Source: Rhynchonema sp. JSB1_4 (taxonomy: Eukaryota; Nematoda; Chromadorea; Monhysterida; Xyalidae). Taken from it: a DNA stretch of 64,000 nucleotides. Below the pieces are notes generated by a model. That model did no database searches, was not told the origin of the DNA, and saw only the letters and a list, made by a program, of their open reading frames with translations. Made by a program: the position numbers and the translations under genes. Position 1 is the first letter of the stretch, and every line of letters starts with the position of its first letter. Positions 21,939-34,773 of the stretch are shown here, piece by piece. Where the stretch lies: positions 1 to 64,000 of the forward strand of contig JASAMV010004755.1 in the NCBI GenBank assembly GCA_030248065.1, given 5' to 3'.

Positions 21939-23516
21939 GTTCCGAAGACGCAGAGTGTGTCATTTTGGTGTTTATTTTGTGTGAAAATACTTGAATTCAG
22001 TCACTTGATCCAAAAAGTTGCACTAACAGTGCGAAGGAGCAAAAAGTTGCCTGTTTTTGGTCCAAAAACAGGTGTCGGGTGTCGGGTTTTTTCCAAAAAC
22101 TAGATGTCGGGTGTCGGTTTTTTTGGAACTGTCGGGTGTCGGATGTCGGCTTTTTTCTCAAATGTCGGGTGTCAGGTATTTTCAGGTGTCGGGTGTCGGG
22201 TACCCCCCGACCTCTAACCCTAGTAGTGGCTGGGGGGGGATGGGGGATTCCCCCCTGAGGGGTATCTATCTCGAGTCAACCCTTAGGGGGGTGGGGGAAG
22301 GGTATCTATCTCGAGCCGACCCCAAAGGGTATCTCGAGTAAGTAGATCTATGCTTTTCAAAGGCAAAAATACAGTAGGTGTTTTTCGACTTCGGAACCCC
22401 TAAAAATCGCAAACACCCAAAATTGGTCATTTTAGGCCAACCTTCGGCAAAAATGTCAAAAACTACCCATTTTTAGGCCAATTTTGTAGTAAAATTGCAT
22501 GCAAAAAACGGCCGTTTTTCGCCTTTTGATGGACCATAGGGTATCTTGGGTAGCCTCTGGGGGTATCTCGAGTAACTCCGAAACCTTCCCCCTAGGGTAT
22601 GTTGAGTCGATTGGCCTGCCACCACACTGGAGGGGAGATACTGTACCTTGGGGCCAAAAGGGGGAAATACCGGGGTCAGTGTGGCGGCAGGCCAATCGAC
22701 CCAAAATACCCCAGGGGGGACGGTTTCGGAGTTACTCGAGATAACCCCAGAGGCTACCCAAGATACCCCCATGGTCCGTCAAAAGGCGAAAAAGGCTTTT
22801 TTGTATGCAATTTTACTGCAAGATTGGCCTAAAAATGGGTACTTTTTCACATCTGACCGAAAATTTGCCTAAAATAGCCATTTTTGGATGTCTGCGATCT
22901 TTAGGGGTTCCGAGGTTGAACAACACCTATTTTAGCCTTTGAAAGGCATAAATCTACTTACTCGAGATACCCTTCTCCCATCCCCCCTAAGGATTGACTC
23001 GAGATGGATACCCCTTAGGGGTGAAATCCCCCATCCTCCGGCCACTACAGTGATCGGGGTACTGTAACCCAGGATTTTGGGGGGCGGGGGAAGAAATTTT
23101 ATGGGGAGATACTGTGCCATACTAATCTCGCGGGGAATGAATTTGTATGGGTTAAAATGTGCATAAAATCGCGCAAATTTTTGCGACTTATTTTGGGGGC
23201 GGGGGGTGAAATTTTATGGGGAGATACTGTGCCATTTAGGGTTAGAGGTCGGGGGGTACCCGACACCCGACATCTGGAAGTACCCGATACCCGACGCCCG
23301 ACATCTGAGAAAAAAAGCCGACATCCGACAGTTGCAAAAAAACCCGACACCCGACATCTAGTTTTTGGAAAAAAACCGACACCTGTTTTTGGACCAAAAA
23401 CAGGCAAATTTCTGCTCATTTGCATCATTAGCGCAATTTTTTGGCTCAGGTTACTGAATTCAAGCATTTTTACACGAAATAAACACCAAAATGTCACATT
23501 CTGCATCTTCGGAAAC
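21939..23516. mobile_element. element with about 280-bp inverted ends containing GTCGGGTGTCGGG repeats
   Basis: 21939-22220 and 23235-23516 are reverse complements: both carry CATTTTGGTG(T)TTATTTT, a palindromic TTTTTGGTCCAAAAACAGG, several GTCGGGTGTCGGG units and GACCTCTAACCCTA. Between them lies a pair of elements with GTAGTGGCTGGGG / CCACTACAGTG ends facing each other (about 22216-23053). The pair is built around a palindromic join near 22613-22705 (GGCCTGCCACCACACTGG with CAGTGTGGCGGCAGGCC). A further block of the GTCGGG repeat is at 23585-23695. Confidence 0.7.
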
Positions 23517-23999
23517 ATTTGGTTCGAAGAAAATTTTCTCTCGAAATTCTTCTCTCAGCAAAACTGATGTTTTGAACCGTAAGTGTCCTGTGTCGGGTCC
23601 CAAAAAAACCCGACACCCGACATCTGGGGGTACCCGACACCCGACACCTACACTTTTTTGGCACCCGACAGCCGACACCTGACATCTCTCTAACCCGAGT
23701 ACCATTCGAGGGGAATGAATTTGTATGGGTTAAAGTGTGCATAAATCGCGCAAAGTTTTGCACCTTTGGTCAATTTTTAGCCATTCTTAATCAAAAGGAT
23801 ACTTTTGGGAAAAAAATTGGGGGGATACCGTGCCAGAGAGGGGGAGATATACGTTACCTGAGCGCGGCGGACCGGCAAGGGGGAGATACTGTACCTCTGG
23901 GGGTCCGTTACACCCGTCCCCAAGCCACAGCACTGACGTCAATGTATTCTGGTGCCAGAAAAATCGTATTTTGCTATTGACATAAGTACTTATTCTTAG

Positions 24000-26900
24000 A
24001 ACCCCGAATCGGGCGATAGCGAGGAGGAAGAAGTGGAAGAGCCGGCCGAAGCCACCAAGGGACTGTGTAAGTCATTTCAAATTGCGTATAAACCTCACCA
24101 TTTTGTTTTGTTTTACGATTCTGTATGTTGATTTTTTTGCTCAGAGAAAATCAATTGTTTCTATTGATCTGATCCAGCCGAGTCATCCGAATCCGAGACT
24201 GATGACGAAGAAAGCAGTGACGATGAGGGTGATGCGCATCTGCGTGCTGCAATGATCAAAAGGGATAAAGCACCCGCGAAACCGAAGGAACCCAAAAAGG
24301 TCGATAATCGGGCTATAAGAACCAAAATTTTGCTGACTGAGAGACAACAACAATCAAGCTGGCTTGTTTTACGTGATGATTTGCTGCGCAGCCAAAGCTT
24401 ATTGCTCTTCCTGTGAAACAAAACACTGTTCGAGACGGTTGATGTGCAACAAAGAGTTCAAGTCGTACCAAAGCAAGATGGTTGCAGGCGGGCAGCGCTT
24501 CAGAGGAGAGTGACGAGTGGGCGGAGTCTGGCTCCGAGTCATCCTCTGACTCCGAACTGTCGGATCTGGAGGGGAAACAAATGGAGGAGTTGCGCAAATA
24601 TTTCCTCAAGTTCGTGGTTTCAGTGTTCTTTCAATTTTTGTTGTTTCGAAGACATGTCAACGATTGCGATTTTTTCGATCTGTGACAGTCAACAAACGCT
24701 GAAAAATCCCTGATTCGACTGGCGGATTGGAAGCTCTTCTGTACGTCTGCGTACATGCATGTAGTTTATATCAGTGGTGTCGTTGGGGAGGGGAAGGGGG
24801 GTTACCCCCCTAGTATCCGGTATCCGGTATCTTGATTTTTTCACCCAGGGGTATCCGGTATCCTGACTTTTTGTCCAGGGGTATCCTACCCTAAGAATTT
24901 TGCGAAAACCGTAAAAATCGCCCATTTTCACCTCCAAAATGCTCAAAATCGCTTGCTGGCGCAAGCATAACCCCCAAAATGACTATTTTTGCGCTTTCAA
25001 CACCGATTTTGCTCGATTTTCCTCTGAAAAAAATTGACCTTTTTTTGAACAACCCCCCCTGGGTATCCGAGATTTTTTATTTTTGGGAGCAACCCCCCTG
25101 GTATCCGAGATTTTTCATTTTGGGTATCCGGTATCCGAAAATTTTGGATTTTGGGTATCCGGTATCCTGACTTTTTGATTTCCCAACGACACCACTGGTT
25201 TATATCCATTTGTTTTGCAGAGCTGAATTCCGCGGTGATGGCAAGGAGAAGAAAGAGAAAAAAGGCAAACGTGACAAAAAGAGCAAACGGTCGAAGGGTG
25301 TGGACAAATATGACGATCAGGGAGAGTGGGAGACGGTGCAACGCGGTGCTGTGGCGGTGGGTGGGGGAATGATTAGGAATGTGTTATTTGTATGAATGAT
25401 CACCACCAAGCTCAAGAAGGTTTGAATGCCCACTGCGGGTTTCTTTTTGAAGTTTTGATTAGCACACCACACCATCATTTTGCGCGATGAAGCCTGGATG
25501 CTGTCTGTTTTTTCGTTTTATGGTGTTTTACGAACATTTCGTCTTTCTGTATACTGTGTTTGCATTGATGATTAGTTTGGCACAACGCTAAAGGCCACCT
25601 TGTACTTTGTTTGTTTCGTTGCGCATTTTCGCGCGCGCGAGAAAGTGTTGCGTGTATCGCAACGAGACTAAGTCTAAAGCGGCCTTAGGTCTGTGCAAAA
25701 AGATTCACACAAACATCATGTTGGGTTGCCCGACCGTTTTTAAAATACCGGTTTGAGAGTCCGAATAGCGTTTGCAAAGTTTTATTTGTTTACCGTAATA
25801 AATGCGCCACACGTGGTCTCACAGCCACAAACACGTTGCTACTACGTGACCACGCGTTGTGCATTTGTTGATGCAAAGTTCTTGTATTACGTATTGGTTG
25901 CCTGTCTTGTGGTTTTATTGAGCTGATAGCGCGTTAGCGTTGCCTGGAGCGGTTACAATAATACCTGGAACAAAATTATTCGATTGTAAAGATGGCATTT
26001 TTTAACTGAAAGTAGACAAAAAAATCTTTCGTCTTTCAGGAAAGACCGAAGATTGTTTTCGGAAAAGACGAAGAAATCACGCACGAGGCTGTGACGAAAA
26101 AATTGGGCGAAATTCTGAATGCACGTGGCAAAAAGGGAACCGACAGGCGGGCGCTCGTGAGTTCTATTTTCAGATTCAAAAGAAATTTTTGAATTCAATT
26201 AACTGTTTTGAAAAGTTAAGATAACACACCACAACCGTTATTGTTTGATTATATCAGGTGTCAGTAAACTGAATCAGTTGAATCGCGCATTCTACAGGTT
26301 GATTTGCTCAACGATCTGCTGCGCATCAGCGATCAGGCCAATCTCGGTGCAGCCATGTCGGTCAAGCTGCTGTTCGCCATCATTGCTGGAATGTTTGAGT
26401 ACAACCAGCGAATGTTCGACTGCATGGCATTCGATCTGTGGAAAGAGTACGTGTTTATGTTGTCTGCACAATCGCTCGGTGTTCGCTTATATCATTAAAT
26501 CTCTACCATTTTCTACCTTTGATGCCAGATGCGCCAGCACGATTGGTCGGCTTCTGGATCTCCTCGTTGTCAATCCGGCCATCTATTGCCACGCTGATGT
26601 GCAGGAGGAGAACGAAAATGTTTCGGTCTGTTCAGTAGCTATGTTCATTTGTAAAGGCAAACTACGCCAATACGAGCCCGATTTCGGAGGCGGTAGATTA
26701 GTGAAACATTCAAACGTTACTACTGATTTTTGAAACGTTACACGTTGTGGCATACAACGTGGTGCATGAGGATTTCTCTTTCTTTTCGTTTTGCTAGTGC
26801 ACCAACTCCGAAATCGGGCTCGTGTTGGCGTAGCTTGCCTTTATTTTGCTGCGCTCCACCCACTACAGGCGACGTAAATAATACACTGAATTAGAAGAAT

Positions 26901-29900
26901 GAACAATATTATTACATTCATGCGACAGGACCAGAGCCAGCCGATGCGTGTGGTCGGTTCGATTCTATCGGTGATCGATCGGTTGGACGCTGAGTTCACG
27001 AAGATACTGCAGGACGCAGATTGCCACAGCACCGATTATATTGACAAGTCGGTTTAGTCCGCGTTTTATTTTTTACTGATTGTTATTTTCTACATTTCAC
27101 TAGTTCCGTCCCGTCTTCGTTTCAGCAATAAATTTAAAAGATAGAAAGCCCCAGCATTTAATTGCAGACTGAAAGGCGAGAAAGACATGTGTGACCTGAT
27201 CGAACGCACGCGGGAGTACATGGAGAAACAGAAGTATGATTCGGCCGAGATTTGCGAGGTTTACATGCGTGCTATTGAACATCTCTATTACAAGGTTTGT
27301 TTTTCTGTGGTCATCTGTTTGTTTCTGGCCATAAACGGACTGTCCAATCACGTCCAAAAGCACTTCCAAATGTTTTTTCGGCCGCCTTTCTGTGGTGCTT
27401 CAGCTTGGATATTTTGTGTTTTGAAGAAGAAAAAAATCATTGACAACATTGCCCAAATTAATTCAGTTCGAAGTGTCGAGTGTTGGTGACGATACAACCG
27501 AGAGCAACAGCCGAGCCCGATTGGAGCAACTGTGTCAATACGTGTACACCAATGACAGGAGCAAACGGTTGCGCACACACGCCATATTGTGTCACATTTA
27601 CCATCATGCACTGCACGATAGGTATCACCAGGTGGGACACATGTAATAATAATGCGAAATTAGTTCTCATCCTTGGTTCCATCGTTCTCACAGATCGTGA
27701 GCACAATCATATTCTTTTCTCAGGCACGTGATCTGATGCTGATGTCCCATCTGCAAGCCACTATTGACCATTCCGATGCGACCACACAGGTCAGTCTGAT
27801 TTGACATGAAATACATAATTGTCACTTGATGCTATGCGGGCCTCATTTTTCATTATGCCAACATCATATGTAGATTCTGCACAACCGCGCCATCTGTCAA
27901 TTGGGTCTGTGTGCGTTCCGACATGGACTGATCAGAGAGGCGCATCAGGGATTATCCGAAATACAGAACTCACAACGCGCCAAGGAATTGTTGGCACAGG
28001 TACATTCAGGCTTCTTTAATCCGCAGTTTTGTCGTCACAAATTGGTGATGATTCACTCATGTATCAGTTTATTTGCAACATGTGCGGGTACTTGTAATGT
28101 TGTTACAAAAAAATGTCAAAAGACTTCGTCAACAAAATTACGAATGTCACTGCTGATAATTCAGTATTGAGCCAAAATAATAAAGTTGTTCAGTGGCGCG
28201 AATTCTGTGGCACGTTTCGGTAAGTTAATTGTGTGAAAAACAATATAATTGAGGCGTTATTACAGGGTCTTCTGCAACAACGTAACCAGGAAAGGACCCC
28301 GGAGCAAGAAAAGCTGCAGAAACAACGCCAGATACCGTACCACATGCATATCAATGTTGAATTGATGGAATGTGTATATCTGATTTGCTCTATGCTGCAG
28401 GAAATTCCGCAGATCGTTTGTTAGTGCAGGCTTTGCTAATTGTATTTTTGTTCTGAATCAAATTCTGCACACTCGCAACACCATCCAAAACAGTTTGCTG
28501 TGCCTTATTTGTGAAGGCCAGGCTACAGCGAGACAGGTTGCGCAGGTGGTGTTTTAATCGGGAATGACTATTTTTGTTCCAGCTGATTTTTGTTCCAACT
28601 GATTGATTGTTCAACTGACAAGCATCGCCACATAAATTCTTCGAGAAACAGCAAACATAATTACTTGAAGTTGGAAGAACAGTAACGAGGCTATTTGTCA
28701 ATGGAAGAAGCAATAGTGCATAAAATGACATTCCACTTGTTGCAGCACGCGAGTACGACATGCGCCGTCGAATGTTGTCGCGGTCGTTCCACTATCAGTT
28801 GAAACAATCAGAACGTTGTCTGTTGCTTGGTCCACCCGAGAACACCAGGGAACACGTGGTGGCTGCAGCCAGAGCCATGTTGATTGGTGATTGGAGGGCT
28901 GCCAAGGACTACATCATCAATGACAAAATGAATACAAAGGTATCAGGCGTAATGTGATCGGGTTGTTCGTTCCTGGGTCACTGAAATTATTTGGTGTTGG
29001 TAAGATTGATTGCTTATTTTAAAGTTCCCTGTGTCAATGATTAAACTGAATCTACACTGCTGTTCACGTACAGAAGAATCTTGTTGACCTCTTGTGGATA
29101 TGAGACATTGGATTAGTCAGAAACTTGATCCCAAACGCAAGTATACGGACTTGAGTTTCGCTAGAGACACGAAATTGGTGATTCACATTTCAGGTGTGGA
29201 ATCTATTCCATCGGAGCGAACAAGTGAAATCAATGGTGATGGGCCGTATTCAAGAGGAGACACTTCGCACGTATCTCTTGACCTACACAACAGTGTATTC
29301 TACGGTGTCAATGAGAATGCTGTCAGACATGTTCGAAATGCAACAGTCCACTGTGCACGCGTTGATCAGGTGCTTGGGTGAAACGCGCTTGGCCAGTTGA
29401 ACGACTTCTAGTTTGCCGAAGATTATTCATGAGTTGTCCCAGAAAGTTACTGATGTTTTGACCCAGAGCTACCTGCTGGTCTGCGGCAGCTCTGTGTCGG
29501 TTGCCGTTTCACATTTTTTGGCAGCAAAAATAGAAAAAGCGGTGCTTTTGCCAACTTGGAATCAACTGCCTATTTTACTAATTTGTTTACCAAAATACAA
29601 TACGAATCATAATCTATCGCTGCAGCAAGATGATCATCAACGAAGAGCTGCCAGCGACAATCGACGAGCCAACGGCTTGTGTTGTGATGCATCGAGCCGA
29701 GCCCACCCGATTACAGTACACCGCGCTGCAGTTGACCGAGAAGTTGCAGCAGCTGTCTGAGAATAATGATCTGATTCTCGAACCGAAAATTGGTATGGGC
29801 AGATTCTTGGTTACTCCTAACACGCCGTGCCTATGATTATTCCCATTGCATACCAAACTGCTGTTCACGTTCTGAAATGTAGCTGATTGTAATTTTCGGT

Positions 29901-30283
29901 ATATGAGGCATTCCGTGTAAATGTCACAAAGCTTAATTTTTTCGATAATTGATGGATTCATATCTTATTCAATTTTGCAGCGCCGCAAGGTGGTTATGGC
30001 GGTCGAGGCGGCGGTGGTCAACAAGGTAACAAAGGTTACTTTTATGCTAATACTTTTCTAGTATATTCAGTTTCAGCTTTTTCGTATTTTTTGATATTAA
30101 TGCCACATTTGCCGCTGGTTTTCTGCAAAAATGACGCCCGTTAATGTTCCCCTTTGTACGTCAGGCTGGCAAGATCGTCAGAATCGTCGCGATGGTGGTC
30201 AACGTCGTGGTGGTTACCAAGGCAGAGGCGGCGGCAGGGGTAGTGGGGGTGGACAGAGATATGTCAGGTTCTCGAGGGATTGA
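24000..30283 (+). CDS. eIF3c: eukaryotic translation initiation factor 3 subunit C (N-terminus not found)
   Basis: Core eIF3 subunit that helps bind the 40S ribosome and eIF1 and eIF5. I traced 19 exons with consistent phase (24000-24066, 24178-24299, 24488-24613, 24689-24750, 25221-25356, 26040-26156, 26298-26446, 26529-26625, 26929-27047, 27168-27294, 27467-27631, 27724-27789, 27874-27999, 28266-28419, 28746-28939, 29194-29369, 29626-29792, 29981-30025, 30165-30283), giving 777 residues. Landmarks: acidic Ser/Glu stretches, [54 protein letters not shown], the PCI-domain end ([20 protein letters not shown]) and a Gly/Arg/Gln-rich tail. The third and fourth exon borders are less certain. About 150 N-terminal residues expected from animal orthologues are not found upstream, where only repeats are seen. 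Confidence 0.93.
24772..25197. mobile_element. non-autonomous hAT-like element in eIF3c intron (8-bp TSD)
   Basis: Ends CAGTGGTGTCGTTGGG / CCCAACGACACCACTG are inverted, and the element is flanked on both sides by GTTTATAT (24764-24771 and 25198-25205). The interior has GTATCCGGTATCC phrases repeated on both sides of an AT-rich centre. It sits about 20 bp after an exon end. Confidence 0.93.
26652..26846. mobile_element. MITE-like foldback element in eIF3c intron
   Basis: About 40-bp imperfect inverted ends: AAAGGCAAACTACGCCAA...GAGCCCGATTTCGGAG on the left and CTCCGAAATCGGGCTCG...TTGGCGTAGCTTGCCTTT on the right. The middle is AT-rich. No coding capacity. The target duplication is unclear. 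Confidence 0.75.
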
Positions 30284-30868
30284 TGTTTCGGCATGGGTCC
30301 CGCAGTAAACAGTCTTGTTGGCGAATAGGGCTCTCATTTCATCTTATCGGATTTGGTTTTTTGCTAATATTATTACAACTGTGGTGAGTAGCAAGCACCT
30401 TATCAAGAATTAAGGAACCTTAATTTTTGATAAGGTGGTTTCAACGCTGCGCAGCGAGACTGAGATCTACTACTTTCGTTATAGAATACAAGCTTTGTAC
30501 CTGCTCGGTGTCGACTTTCGCTAAATCAGCTGTTGTTGTTGTTGTTGACGTTGCTGTTGAATTTATATTGATTGATGTATTTGGGTTAATTTCTGGCTCT
30601 TGTTTGTTACGTTAGGTTCCTCATCAAACTATTGAGAAATGGCGTATTTTTATTTTGTGGGTAGACTTTCTCCCACGGTGCGAAACTGCACTTTGGAACG
30701 AAGTCTGTTTGATAAAAGTACCAAAACTGTGGATCTTGGATGAAATTTTGCTATTTATGGTATCTGACGTCCATTGGGAACTATCGTTGCCCACATACCG
30801 TTTGTGTGATGTCTCTGAACGCATTTTATTTTGAAATAATGTGTGGAAATGGCCTCAGCTGACGCAGC
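30284..30868. other. intergenic region between eIF3c and HGD
   Basis: No exon recognised. Presumably holds the eIF3c 3' untranslated region and the HGD promoter. A short CTTATCAAGAATTAAGGAACCTTAATTTTTGATAAG imperfect palindrome lies at about 30398-30435. Confidence 0.4.
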
Positions 30869-33800
30869 ATGCCGCCAGTTGCAAAAAAGCCGAGAAGCAG
30901 TGGTGGTGGTGCAGACGCCAAGAGTGAGCCGGATCCATACAAAGTTAGTTTGGCATCCTCGTTTTGTGTGTGCTGAGAAACCGAGAATTAGGCACGCTTC
31001 ATTTTTCAGTATCTGAGCGGGTTCGGCAATGAGTTTGCAACTGAAGTGCTCAAGGAAGCCTTGCCGATTGGTCAGGTGTGTTTGTGACATTCCGTGCTAC
31101 GTTTCGATCAAATTCCGCTCATTTCAGAACAGTCCCCAGAAATGTCCGTATGGTCTGTATGCCGAACAGCTGTCTGGTTCTGCGTTCACATGTCCACGTG
31201 AAACGAATAAACGAAGGTTTTTTTATTTCTATACTTGTGTCGATGTTTTAAGCAGACCCTAATTTTGGTTCTGTTTCAGTTGGCTGTATCGCATTCGACC
31301 GAGTGTTGTGCATCGACCGTTCAAACCACTCAAACACGCGTTGTTCACCAATGATTTCACCAAACATAAACCCAATCCGAATCAGGTGATTTTACGAACT
31401 GATACACATCACGTACTGTACTTTGCAAGGCAACGCTGCGCGTTGTGATTTACAATGAATCCTAAATTGCTCAACGTTTCAGCTACGTTGGAAGCCGTTT
31501 CCTATTCCCGACGACGGAAAGCGCGCAGATTTTGTAGAGGTGTGTATTTTGTTCGTTGACGTTGACGACCAAGAACTGTTACATCAGCGTTTTGTTCCGA
31601 GTTTCTGGCCCTGTGGAGGTCCTTCTAACTTAAAAACGTTAGCTGTAAGTCGGCTTCCTGAAAATCAAAATTTGGTAGCTCCTCAATTGGCATGCAGTTA
31701 GCAGTTTGGTGCTGACCATGGTTGTGAGCAACGGATTGCTGCAGGGTCTAGCGACTGTGTGTGGCGCTGGTGACGCTCTGTCCCGCAATGGACTGGCTGT
31801 GTATGTCTACGCATGCAATCAATCGATGAAAGATCGTGCATTCTATTCGTCCGATGGAGACTTTCTTATTGGTTCGTTGTTTTAAGCAAATTGTGTCTCA
31901 GGCATATTTTGCCAATTTTTTATATATGCTATTGTCCGTATTTGTCAAACCGCTGCTACAGGTACATTTTGGTATGCATTTTGCGATGTTCGAACTAAAA
32001 ATTTGGCAAAATTTTCCTGTTTCCAGTGCCACAGCAAGGTTCACTCGACATCACGACCGAATTCGGCAAGTTGTACGTGCGACCGAACGAGATCTGTGTG
32101 ATTCAGCAGGGACAACGATTCGCTGTGAATGTGAATGGCCCGACACGTGGCTATGTTCTGGAGGTTTTCGGTGTACACTTTCAATTGCCCGGCTTGGGAC
32201 CGATTGGTGCGTGTTGTTTGCGGCTTGTTTACTTGATTTTTCACGTGTTTTTGTGGTTATAGTATTGTTAGCTTTGCAAGTGCGTTTTTGAATCATGATT
32301 CGTAAAACATTCCGACGCGAGGAATACAATACAGTACTGAAACAGGATGTACAACTTGGAAATCGACTTATTTTTTGTCAGGTGCGAATGGTCTGGCGAA
32401 TCCGCGCGATTTCCAAACGCCGGTTGCTTGGTATGAAGACAGAGATGTCCAGGACTTCAAAATTGTCAGCAAATATCAAGGTTTGTGTTACTTCGAGCTA
32501 CGTATCATGCTCGTAGCGTGAGTTTCTTGATACGAAACACTTGGTTTGTTCGATGTGTCTTCATGATTCCCATTAATATGTCAGGCCACCTATTCGAATG
32601 CAGCCAGGACCACTCTTGTTTCGACGTTGTCGCGTGGCACGGCAACTACGCGCCGTACAAGTACGACATGGCCAACTTTATGGTCATCAATGCGGTCGCG
32701 TTCGATCATGCAGTTGGTTTGGGAAACATTTGGTGGTTCTGCGCGGCAAAAAACATTTGAAATGGATAGAGAGTATCATGCATATTCACAGGATCCATCG
32801 ATTTTCACCGTCCTCACCGCGCAGTCCACCCGGCCGGGAGTGGCGATCGCCGATTTCGTGTGCTTCCCACCTCGATGGGGTCAGTTGTTGATCATCGGTA
32901 TTCAATCACGGCTGTTTGATTGTAATCGGCGTGCATTTTGTGTTGCAGGTGTGGCCGAGCGCACGTTTCGACCCCCGTATTACCATCGCAATTGCATGTC
33001 CGAGTTTATGGGACTGGTTTTTGGTAATTATGAAGCGAAAGAAGAAGGATTCCAACCTGGAGGTGCGGCTTCAAAGTTGACCGTTTTACGTTTGAATCAT
33101 CGCGGATCGCGCAGTAAATTTTGAAGATGACATGAAACTACAGGCTTCAAAGTCGTGAAAGTTCTGCCGTGGCAGAAGAACAACTTTTATAGATCTACTG
33201 CTGATGTTTCATTTGAGAATGACCTTGGCTGCTGCTTCTTACTGATGCTGATCGTTGTGTATAGTCCGTCCATCAGCACATGTCACTATGTGTTGCTGCT
33301 GGCTGGTTTGTTCCCTTCCTCCACTTCCTAATGAAAGAGAAATTGAGTTCCGGAAAAAAATTATTTTTTGTCCTAAATTGTGTTTTTTAATGAAATCGAC
33401 GTGTTTTATTCATTTTAATTTAATTTAATTTTAAATTTGATCGAATTCAATCTTTTTCGACACATTTTATCATTTTTTTAGTTTTTTTGCAAAATCGGTT
33501 ACACTCAATTTCTCTTTCATTAGAACGTGGAGGAAGGCAACAAACCAACCAGCAGCAAGACAAGTGACATGAGCCGGTGAACGGACTATACATGCAGGTC
33601 TGACCCCGTCGCCCGTTTGTGAAAACAGACTGAAATAGCAAAACCAGTTGGTTGTTGCACCACCATAATGCTACTTGTAGACGAATTCTCCGTCTCGAAT
33701 GGTGACCCGAAGAAGATTGAAAGTTTTTTTTGTCGCCCTGATTTTGGAAGGCGACCCCAGAAATATTCCAGTTTTGGGTGGCAACTGGAGAATTTAACTA

Positions 33801-34126
33801 TACCCAATTTTACTGAGTTCCAGGTGCTTCGCTGCACTCAATGATGACACCGCACGGGCCTGATGTTACCTGTTTCGAAAAGGCCAGCAACGAACAGCTG
33901 AAACCGATTCGTGTTGCTGAGGGAACGCAGGTGCAATTTTATTCGGTCACTTTTCTCGTGATCAATTTTATTGGCCATCATCTGTTGCATTTTTTAGTCA
34001 TTCATGTTTGAAACATCGCTTGGACTGGCCATCACCGATTGGGCGCAACAGGCAGTGATGGTGGATGCGGATTACTACAAGTGCTGGCAGGGATTGAAGA
34101 AGCATTTTGATCCCAAACAAAAATAA
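30869..34126 (+). CDS. HGD: homogentisate 1,2-dioxygenase
   Basis: Fe(II) dioxygenase that opens homogentisate to maleylacetoacetate in tyrosine catabolism; cytosolic. Thirteen exons: 30869-30943, 31010-31075, 31128-31216, 31280-31385, 31483-31539, 31745-31871, 32027-32206, 32382-32480, 32585-32712, 32792-32879, 32949-33062, 33824-33930, 33998-34126. Together they give 454 residues in one frame, close to the 445 of human HGD. Landmarks: [12 protein letters not shown] near the start; [46 protein letters not shown] with the catalytic-region His; and the iron ligands His and Glu in [10 protein letters not shown] and His in MMTPHGPD, all conserved. The N-terminus has a short extra Gly/Ser/Lys-rich stretch. 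The 761-bp intron before exon 12 hosts a MITE. An upstream out-of-frame ATG is present at 30850. Confidence 0.97.
33260..33590. mobile_element. MITE with long inverted ends (TATAGTCCGTCC family) in HGD intron
   Basis: Starts TATAGTCCGTCCATCAGC and ends with its reverse complement (GCCGGTGAACGGACTATA). The ends continue as an inverted repeat of over 100 bp (CCTTCCTCCAC...AATGAAAGAGAAAT with ATTTCTCTTTCATT...GTGGAGGAAGG). A second copy lies at 56700-57029. Confidence 0.9.
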
Positions 34127-34773
34127 TGATTTTTTCACAAGCATCAGTGTCTGTTGACTACTCTTCAATTTGCAGTTTCATTGAAAGGCTTGGCTTTCCT
34201 CGTAGTTTGTAGCATAGTTGTTATGTATGTTCACTGTAAGTATTATGTATTCACTTTCGTTTTGACGAAATGAGCTTACCATATTGTCAATCATGAGCTG
34301 TTGTTTTTGTTGCCTATTTCTACATATCATAAGTTTTTCTTCGATTGTTGTGGGACAAGGATCTGATTGGAAGCAAATGTGTGAAAATTTTATCACGCCC
34401 TGTGTTAGGTCTCTCAGGGCTTTGATAAGCGCGTTTCTAGTTCTTACATTATTTAGTTGGTGCTTTGAAAATTTTGTGCCTTGGTTTCAAGTTGGTGCCT
34501 TACATATTTTTAGTGGTATGTTTTGATTGTAGCTGCAAGTTTCCAAGGTTGTGAACCATTTAATTTCCATTTCAACTTGTGCGTATAACTTGGTAATTAG
34601 TGCCATTTTGATATCTTTGGTGCTGGAATTACAAAATTTGGGTAGAACAAACAATCGTAATTGTGTATTCCCGCTTTTTGGGTTGCGAATCACCCAGCTT
34701 ACACTCACGTGCCTACCGCTTCACCAATCGTCACTTTTTGAAGATGTTTCATGGTGTCTGTTTTCAAGGTGCA

